64,000 nucleotides of DNA, taken from Leishmania donovani. Its lineage: Eukaryota; Euglenozoa; Kinetoplastea; Trypanosomatida; Trypanosomatidae. Within the stretch, counting starts at the first letter, position 1, and every line of letters starts with the position of its first letter. Below, one piece after another: positions 56,650 through 64,000 of the stretch. Below the pieces are notes generated by a model. That model was given only the letters and a program-made list of their open reading frames with translations. It was not told where the DNA came from and did no database searches. Made by a program: the position numbers and the translations under genes. Where the stretch lies: positions 1,219,555 to 1,283,554 of the forward strand of contig NC_018260.1 of the NCBI RefSeq assembly GCF_000227135.1, written 5' to 3'.

Positions 56650-56740
56650 TTTTCGTTGTTTGACCTGCGTGTTCTCCTCCTTTTCCTCTTTCTAAATCCT
56701 GTTCTGCTTTCGGTTTCGCTGGAGTCTTCCTCACTCCTCA

Positions 56741-56775
<35 letters not shown>

Positions 56776-56788
56776 CCGCTCGCGAAGG
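56650..56788 (+). promoter_or_regulatory. Candidate trans-splice region for the 306-aa gene
   Basis: A TTTTCCTCTTTC-type tract is followed by AC repeats and an AG at about 56786-56787 (CTCGCGAAG). Earlier AGs near 56722 are possible. The predicted 5' UTR is under 160 bases. Confidence 0.3.
56742..56772. repeat. AC microsatellite
   Basis: About fifteen CA/AC units, ending 108 bases before the start codon of the 306-aa gene. Confidence 0.95.
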
Positions 56789-56879
56789 CAAGCAAAACAG
56801 CAGCTGCAATAAAGTTTGCTTGCCGAGTTCACAGATACTGACACTGACACATACACGCACACACAGTCAGTCTCCAGCC

Positions 56880-57800
56880 ATGAGCTACGGCGGGTACGAT
56901 CAAGGCTACGGCGGCGGCTTTGGGTGCAACATGCAAGACTATACTTACCAGCAGCAGCAGACGCTGCCGTACCAAGCGCATGGCGGCTACAACCTGTACG
57001 GGCAACTTGATGTACACCCTCCGCAGCAGATGAGTGGCGTGACCGGCAATGCTAATGGGGCTTACCAATACCACGGCTACACACAACCGTGCGGGGACGA
57101 TGCTCACTCGACGGCGCTCAAGTCGTCGAAAAGCTTCACGGGTCCCTCAGCTGACGTGGAACGCAAACAGAGCAGCGTGACACGCACCCGTTCCATTGCC
57201 TCGCGCAGCAGCAAAGGCGGTGGCACGGGCATGGCCCGCCACGGCAGCGTCTTCTTCGGAACCCGCGAGCGCGACACCCAAGTGGCCATCAGCACTCGCG
57301 GCGGCATGAGCGTGCGCGGCCTTGACGAGGAGGAATTCGAGGAGTTAAAGCAGTACTACGGAGACATGGCGTGCCGTAACGAGGAGCGGCGCATGGACGG
57401 GCTGAAAGCTGTGCGGAGCTACCGTGGCGACATCGAGGACGGAGAGGACGTCGGCAAGCCGCGCCGCGTGACAAACCGCCGCAACGTGGACGGCCGCTCG
57501 GCGACCGGCTATGGTGGCATCAACTTCAAGCGCAAAGCAGCCATGCGCAATGGGGAGCAGTGGGGTGAGGTCGAGATCCGCAACAGGCCGAATGACAACG
57601 GTGGCCGCTCGCGCAGCATGGAGAGACCCGTCGTGCAGCAGCCGATACCCGGGCCGAGCATGTACATGGCACCCGCTGTGCTCGATGAGCCGCCGGTGGT
57701 GCCGCAGATATACAATCGGGAAGATGTCCACTCTTATAGCAACATCAGTGACTCGTTTTCGGAGGCGGACGAGGGTGCACCGAGAGATTTCGACTACTGA
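56880..57800 (+). CDS. Hypothetical Gly/Tyr-rich N-terminal protein (306 aa)
   Basis: I start at MSYGGYDQGY (56880), the first ATG. The frame stays open about 20 codons further upstream but has no ATG there. Residues 1-20 are Gly/Tyr-rich, and residues 20-75 are Gln/Tyr/Gly-rich. Residues 95-130 are Ser/Arg/Lys-rich and basic. Residues 145-165 are acidic (GLDEEEFEELKQYYGDMA) and probably helical. The rest is Arg/Asn/Gly-rich with an acidic C-terminus ending DFDY. There are no membrane segments, no signal peptide and no motor-like repeat. I recognise no family. The aromatic-glycine start resembles the N-termini of the 1593- and 1939-aa neighbours, and it is the last plus-strand gene of the cluster. 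A shared structure or compartment is possible but unproven. Confidence 0.85.
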   Translation: MSYGGYDQGYGGGFGCNMQDYTYQQQQTLPYQAHGGYNLYGQLDVHPPQQMSGVTGNANGAYQYHGYTQPCGDDAHSTALKSSKSFTGPSADVERKQSSVTRTRSIASRSSKGGGTGMARHGSVFFGTRERDTQVAISTRGGMSVRGLDEEEFEELKQYYGDMACRNEERRMDGLKAVRSYRGDIEDGEDVGKPRRVTNRRNVDGRSATGYGGINFKRKAAMRNGEQWGEVEIRNRPNDNGGRSRSMERPVVQQPIPGPSMYMAPAVLDEPPVVPQIYNREDVHSYSNISDSFSEADEGAPRDFDY

Positions 57801-60072
57801 ACAAACAACGAGGGAAAGCAGGAGCTGAGGAAGACACGCAGAGGACAAAAATAAAGGTCCAGGAGAGAAACTAGTACTGGGGAGCCTGTCGACGCCCCAT
57901 AGAGTGTGTGGAGAGAGAGGAGAGCATGCCTGCATCGCCGAAGACACACGTACACGCATGGGGGTGGGGCCTGGCGTCATCGTTGCGATCCTTCACTCGT
58001 CGCTTTGCGTGAAAGCGAGTGGGTGGGCGTTGCTGATAGCCCGTCTCCCTCTTTCGATCTCTTTGACCCGCGCTTCTGCTCCGTTTTTTTTTTCTTTGTG
58101 TGTGTGTGTGTGCTCTTTGCGTTTATTTCTGCTCCTTTCATATTGCTTGTCGACAAATCTTTTTCCCCTTTCCCCATCGTGTGCAGTGTATTACCTCCTC
58201 TCGTTCTTGGCCGTTTGTCGACTTTCCCTGGCTGATTCATACCTCACCTCGCCCTCTTCGGCGCACCCACTCCTACCTTTTCCTCTGCGCCTTCGCTCAC
58301 CCTCTTTCTCCCTCCTCTCTCTCTCTCTGCATTGTTTCCGTTTCTGTTTTCAGCTCTCTTCTTTCTGGTTTCTCTGTCCGCCCCGCTCTCTCTCTCCCGC
58401 CGGCGTCGTCGTCATGTTTCTTTTTTTTGTGTTTCGCGCTCTTCTCCACCAATGCATTATTCTCTTCGTGCCCTTTCCTTGTTATCCCCCCATCCTGTTC
58501 TCTTTCTCTTGCTGTGTGATCTATGCGCGTTACTTTTCTATTGACTCTCTTCCTCCGCCCACGTTTTTGTTTTCTGTGTCCACTTGGTTGGGCTGGCGGG
58601 CGTTATTGCCGACTCCTTCGTCTGCTGCCTTTTCTTGCTGTTCATGGGGTTGCTACCCTACTGCTCACCCCCATATCCGAACCTACCCTCCGTCTTCCTC
58701 TCTGCATTCCGACTGTTTTTGCGGCCGCATATGTGCACTGTTGTTTCCTGCTTTGCGTATTCATGGGGCGTGCTCATGTATGTGTTTACGTGTCCGACTT
58801 TTACGAGCGCGCGTATCTTGCCCTAACTAGGCGTATGTGTGTCTCTGGTGCCACCGCCTCCGTGTGCGTCTGTCTCCTCGTCCCTTCCGACCTCTCTCCC
58901 TTACTTGCTTGTGCCTCTGACGCTTTTCCCCCTTGTTCACTTTTGCGCTGGTGCTGCATTATTTTCCCTTGACACCCTTTTAGTTGCCTTTTCGAGACAT
59001 GCTTGGTAGAACACACAGACACACATGTCCACTCTCTTATGCACATACACAGAAGGGTGGACCTGCTTGCATCGACGGGCAGGTGGATGCACACGCACGT
59101 ACACAAACACATACACACACACACACACACGAATGCGCGCGCACCTTTGTGCTATGCTGCTTTTCCTCGCGTGTATTGTTGTTGTTGTCCACTTCCCTCC
59201 TTACTGTTTCCCTTGTGGGAGCATGCATCTTTTCCTCTCTCGCTTTTTTTTTGGTGCATTGGTACACACCAGATGAGGATTGCTGTGCAACGGCAACAAA
59301 AAGGTCGACAGCTGCTCATCGTTGTATCTTTCCCCATCTCTGTTTTCCTTTTTCGTATGACCGCGGCATCATGTGATGTCGGTATGGGGAGGGGAGAAGA
59401 GGACATGCGAGGGAGGCGGGGCTAGTACGGTGAGGCGTATATATATATGTGTATGTCTGTGAGGGAAGGGGGAGGGGGTTGAGATTTTGACACCGCTCCA
59501 GCTGTGTATGCAGGCAGGCGTGCGGAATCGCCTTCAAGTTCGCCGAAAGGCGCATGACTGTCTTTACCCCTCGCCCTCTACCCCCCCCCCTCCGTCTTCC
59601 CTTTTCCCCTTTCTCCACGCTTCTGCGGCGCCCCTGTGTGATTCAAAGTTGCCATTTTTTCTTGTTTGTTTTTTTGTTGTTGTCTTTCGTGTCTTTTGCT
59701 TCATCATGCATTTTTTTATTGACTTGCGGTGCTGCCATTAGAGTTCAGAATAAGAAGGTGGAAAGCAGAAGAAGCAAGGGAAGGATGGAGAGGTGGTACC
59801 CTCGCACATGTTTGCCTGTGCATGCGTCTGACCGATCAGCCCCCCCCCCCCACAAACACACACACACACACCAGCTCAGGACCCGGAAGAGGCCCTCCCC
59901 CTCCCTGTTCAGGGAGAAAACGAACAAAGAACCAGATCAAGCGTCGTTTCTTGTTGAGCGGAAGAGCGAAAAAGGCTGCCGTACAGATGTGTGTCGGAGA
60001 GCGGTGCAGAATGAAGAATCTCACTGCGCTTCTCCTCTCACGCACGTTTTGAGATCGACTTCGCTCCCCAAT

Positions 60073-60089
60073 GTATATATATATATATA
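60073..60089. repeat. TA microsatellite
   Basis: About eight TA units within an AT-rich patch. Confidence 0.85.
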
Positions 60090-62150
60090 CATTCGTCTTG
60101 GCGGGGTGGCGCCCACAGGGTCGGCGCGTTATTATTTTTTTGTGAGTTGCACATATATATGCATATGTATCCTTTTCCCTCTCTTTCCGCATTTTCGGTA
60201 ATTTTCTCACACACTTCAGTCGCGACGTTCGACGATTTTCGTTTCTCGTTTTCTCTTGTTCTCATTGCAGAAAGTCTTTTTGCCCTTTTAGGGGAGGGCG
60301 GTCTCTGCTATGTCGTTCGGGCGGCTTTTTGGCCTCGACGTGCGGGCATATATACGCGTGTGAGGCGTGGTAGCCACCTTTCCCTCGCTCTTATGTTGAG
60401 GAGGATGCTAGCTGGTTTTACTGTGTTGTCTGTCAGTTCAACTGAAGTTCTCCGCGACCGGCCCCCATCATGCCCGCCACCGGGGTGATACATGACGGCT
60501 AAGGAAGGGTTGATCCCGCACCTTCGTAAGCGTCATCGAAAAGATAAGCAAGCCATACCGTGAAAGTGGAATACGGAAGCCAGCTCCCCCTCCCCGTTAC
60601 CTGGCGGTGTCCAACATACTGGCGACATGATCCACAGCACGGTCAGGGAACGGGACGGAGCCCCTTCAACTCAGTAACTGCCCCCTTTTCCTGTTTCTTC
60701 TGTCTGTCTCTCTGTCTCACTGATTTCACACCAGCGAGGGCACAAGAAATATTCGTGAAGGCACAGCGACGACATCCACCACTGCCGTCCCCCGGTTACT
60801 TCAGTTCGTTTTTTTTTCGTTCCTCTCTCTACCCCTGTGAACAGGCGCAGATAAAAGGTTGTCTCTTCTTCACCCCGCACATTTCTCTATCTCTCTTTGT
60901 GTGCGTGCGCGTCTCCGGCACCTTGATTCCCACCCTTTGCCTCACTCTCCTCATCTCCCACCTTTTGGCTAACTTCCATGATGTGCTTGACTTTAGCCAT
61001 TCTCGATTTCTTGTACTGCTGTCGACTCTGTCTTCCTTTTCTTTCTTCCTCGTCGATTTCTCCGAGAAGACGGCGCTGAGGGCCTCGAGACGCACCCGTG
61101 CACAATAACAACAAAGAAAAAACATAGCAGCGGGCTTGCCTACCGCTTACCTCCTCGTACAAGCCCTGTTGACAGACACACTTCCTCTTTCCACCGCCTG
61201 CCACCAAAGCCCGTTTCACTCTGCTACACCACTCTTACGACTTCTTATCCGACTCTTCGCTGCCTTGCTGTTCCGTATCGTGTGGTTACCAAGTCCAACT
61301 ATCGTTGTTCCGCGACAGATCCTTGCGCGATCTCGCCCCTCCCCTTTGTCTTCGCCTTGAATTCTCATTCGCATATATTTTTTTGATGTAGCAGTGCCCT
61401 TTCCTCCGTTATTTTCTCCTGTCTTTCCTCTTCTGACGCCCGAACACGCGTCTCTGGGCATGTGCGCCCAACACGCATGAGCTGTGGACAAAGTGGCCCG
61501 TGTGCGGAATGCAAACGTTGACACGCGGTGAGGTGCGGAGGGGGTGGAACAACAGCAAAAATTGGACACGAAAATAGCGAGGACACACACACACACACAC
61601 GTACGCACACGAGGAAGACACAGTCGACGCGCGCGCACACACCGCTTCGCTAATGTTTAGAGCGAACTGCGAAGAAAATAGAAGCGCGAAAAAGAGCAAA
61701 TGGCAAACAAGCGACAGATGCGCCGGCACGGCTCCTCTTCTCCATTCGTTTTTTTTTTGTTAAGTGCCCGACGTATGTGTTCTGCTTTTTTTTTTTTTGA
61801 TTCTTTTCGTGTTGTTCTCGTGTGTGTGTGTGTGGCTGTTTGTTGTGGATCTGTACCTCTTCTGCGTGTGCGTCTCTCTCTTTCTTTTTTTTTTCTTCCC
61901 TCTCCTTACTGTGCTCACTCTGCGTGGTGTTGCGCTCTTTTACGTCGGGTCCTGATCTTCTTCGACAGCCGCTCTGAATGAACCCGCCCTTCTTCCCATC
62001 CCCTCTGCTGCGCGACTCGGGCCCTTGGCCCTCTCTTTCTGTTGGTTGCCCACGTGTTCTTCTTGTGCTTCCCCCCTTTCCCATTGCGCACAGTGTGAGC
62101 AAAGCAGTCGACTGACAGACGCCGAGAAGAAGTAGGCCGACACACCCCCA

Positions 62151-62167
62151 CCCACCATCGTGGTGGG
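62151..62167. other. Perfect short hairpin
   Basis: CCCACCA and TGGTGGG pair around a three-base loop, with further AGGCC/GGCCT complementarity just outside. It sits in the presumed convergent region. Its function is unknown, and it could arise by chance in GC-rich DNA. Confidence 0.4.
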
Positions 62168-63840
62168 CCTAAGTGTCACGGGTCAGACCTTTGCGTGCGT
62201 TTTTTTCTCCGTTGTTGGTAAAAGGGGCTGACCCCGCCTCCCTCTCCCGTCTCACTTTATTTTCTCCCACGTTTTCTTTTCGTTCTTTTTTGATGTTGTC
62301 CCGTATTTCTCGTGCGCACAGCCCTCACGCGCTATCGAGGGGGCTGGCCAGATGGAGGGGTGTGCTGCGGCGTTGGGGAGTGGTCGATAAGCTAGAGGTG
62401 CCGAGCGTCGATACGCTGCAAAGGATCGGCGAAAATGCTTGCAAGGGTGCACTGGACACCTCAACGAAGGAGCGAGGGGAGAAAAAATTGATGCGACATA
62501 GCCAGAGCTACACCTGCGCTTGAGTGAGGCGAACGGCAACAGCGCGTAGAGTGACACAGGAAAGCGGGTGCGGAGCGAGCGCGAAAAACCCGTGAAAAGG
62601 CAAAGGCGCTATGAAGAGCGTTCCGAAGTGAAAGAAAAAGCAAAATCAACACCTGCGGGAATGGTTTCTGCCCCTCGAAGACGCATTGCTTGTGCATCAC
62701 TTCCCTGTCCCTGCCCCTCCTCCTTCTCCCGCGCAAAGGAGGTGGCACCTCTTTTTTCTATATGTGTTTGTGCGCGTGCCGGTCTTGACTTCTCTTTGGC
62801 GTTTTCTCTTTCGTGCTGTATCTTTCTTTGCCTTTTTTTTCGTGTGCTCGGCATATTCTTTTTTTTTTTCGGGGGAAAGGGGCTGTTTTGCCTGTCCTCT
62901 TGGCAGTTGTGTTTTGGTGGTTTTGATGGTGGCGGGTGAGGAAGAACCGTTGGGAGGTCCCTATACGAACTCCTGTTCTTTGGCTTCTTCTCCTCCCACC
63001 TTGCAGCCTCTTACCTCTCACCGAGAGGAGCCTTGCTGCTATTATTTTGTGTCAGAGCCGCTATTCTATTTTTTCTGGCTTCTGTTTGCTCTCTTTCTAT
63101 ACGGCACATCGTTGTTGTGCATTACCTCCTCTTCTGTTTTTTTTCTTCTTTCTGTGTTGTGTGCGTGGCGGCGCCATGCCTTCCGCGCTCTTTGCTCCTC
63201 TCTCCACTCTTATGCTCTTCTTTGGTGACTGTCCCGGCTGTGCTTCTGTTTTCTTGCCGTTCTCTGGATGGGAGGCAGGAAGTGCAACCTTTGTGTCTCT
63301 CCGTTTCTGCATTGCCGTCTGCAGGACAGGGGGAAGGGTATGCGTGTGTGTGTGTATGTGAAAAAAAAAAGAGATGCGCGGCGGACGGTGGTGGGCTAAC
63401 AGCAGCGATGGCGGTTTTCAACTGCGTCTTGTTCTGTTCCCTTCACGTCTATGTTCCCCCATCAGCCCACCCCCTTTTTCGGTCCTTTTTGCTTTTCGGT
63501 TACTCACTCGTCCAGAGCCTCATTTCCATGTGCATGTGCATGAATGCTTTTGTTAGCCTTTTTGTGTGTCTAAAGGTGCGTTGTCGTGGGCTTGTGTGTG
63601 TGTTTGAATGTGAATCTTTCCCTCGTTTTCTCTCTCTCTGTCGTGCCGATGCACAGCAACGTGTCTGCCTGTCTGCGTGTTTGTGTTTGAGTGCTTGGAC
63701 CTTGTGGCATGTATCCAGCTAGGGGGAAAAGGCCATTGACTTCGGTTTCTCCATGCACGGGAGCGTTGCCTCCCCGCCATTACCACCACGACCTCCGTCT
63801 GTGTACCTGATTTTGAAGTAGCACAACAGGCGATGAAATT

Positions 63841-63999
63841 CTAGACGGCGACGGGAGGTGGGACACCCGCACGCGCGCACACGTTCAATGGATCACCGAA
63901 CGCCCCTTTCGACTCCTTGAAAGGCATGTGGTAGACCCCTTTCGTAGGAGCGGTCTTGTTGCTCATGCTGCGATTGAAGTACACGCGGAGCTCGTGCTT
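63841..63999 (-). CDS. 3' end of a minus-strand gene (52 codons visible)
   Basis: Read on the minus strand from the window edge, 52 codons stay open and end in TAG at 63841-63843. About 75 percent of third positions are G or C, as in the real genes here. The peptide contains HELRVYFNRSMSNK, then KGVYHMPFKESKG, and ends GVPPPVAV, with no low complexity. It looks like the C-terminus of a normal protein, but I recognise no family. The start lies outside the window. If real, transcription on the two sides converges, with about 6 kb between the stop codons. A short chance frame remains possible. Confidence 0.55.
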   Translation of the reverse strand, partial: KHELRVYFNRSMSNKTAPTKGVYHMPFKESKGAFGDPLNVCARAGVPPPVAV

Positions 64000-64000
64000 C

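Larger units (their letters stand above)
51403..56879 (+). other. 5.5-kb spacer: 3' UTR and 5' UTR region
   Basis: No credible gene. Long T/C tracts dominate. Microsatellites include AC at 52337-52358, GT followed by a G run at 52989-53016, and AC at 56742-56772. A GC-richer patch at 55.60-55.84 kb has open frames on both strands (88 codons on the minus strand) but no recognisable family or retroposon signature. Confidence 0.7.
57801..63840. other. Probable convergent strand-switch region, no gene seen
   Basis: It lies between the last plus-strand gene and the end of a minus-strand gene. About 6 kb is pyrimidine-rich on the plus strand for much of its length, with AC, GT and TA microsatellites (59113-59130, 60073-60089, 61583-61600) and several T and C runs. 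A less biased patch at 60.3-60.7 kb and a 7-bp perfect hairpin at 62151-62167 stand out. I looked for tRNA-like B boxes and found none that convinced me. In Leishmania such convergent regions are sites of transcription termination and can carry base J. Confidence 0.55.

Noticed and set aside
56820..56879. 20-codon N-terminal extension of the 306-aa gene
   Set aside because: Starts at TTG and translates AC-repeat DNA; the first ATG is at 56880.
57904..58830. 308-codon plus-strand frame after the last gene
   Set aside because: No ATG start of note, and its content is translated CT tracts.
60310..60680. Possible third SIDER or RNA gene in the convergent region
   Set aside because: The patch is less pyrimidine-biased, but I found neither the retroposon 5' signature nor a tRNA-like fold or B box.

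Overview
The window looks like a chromosome segment from Leishmania or a close relative (trypanosomatid, subfamily Leishmaniinae). Five long intronless genes lie on one strand. They are GC-rich at third codon positions and are separated by kilobases of pyrimidine-rich spacer suited to trans-splicing. Two short retroposons match the SIDER2 type, and the left edge carries a decayed ingi/L1Tc-like (DIRE) remnant. The organism call rests on pattern recognition; no database search was possible.

Layout. 1-1.7 kb: minus-strand remnant of a non-LTR retrotransposon. 1.78-3.7 kb: very GC-rich 386-bp repeat units and a 315-bp duplication, each wrapped around a 99-N assembly gap, with a subtelomeric look. 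3.9-6.5 kb: AT-richer DNA with no credible gene. 6.5-7.05 kb: SIDER2 copy 1. 7.05-11.1 kb: pyrimidine-rich leader. 11.1-57.8 kb: five plus-strand genes of 2740, 2700, 1593, 1939 and 306 codons, separated by 3.0-5.5 kb spacers. One spacer holds SIDER2 copy 2, and another holds a 280-N gap. 57.8-63.84 kb: no gene. 63.84-64 kb: the 3' end of a minus-strand gene, so 57.8-63.8 kb is probably a convergent strand-switch region.

Main result. The four giant genes form one tandem family. Together they encode 13 copies of a repeat, about 330 residues in its compact form and longer in the second protein (3+3+3+4 copies). I read it as a degenerate kinesin motor fold: landmarks of the motor occur in the same order, but the P-loop and the switch I and II motifs are gone. 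The proteins would therefore be arrays of catalytically dead pseudo-motors. The first pair adds long disordered N-termini of over 1,000 residues. The second pair adds Gly/Met/Tyr-rich N-termini built on an MYGMGG-type unit. The small fifth gene also starts with a Gly/Tyr-rich segment. Clustering and composition suggest a shared structural, probably cytoskeletal, role, but this is inference.
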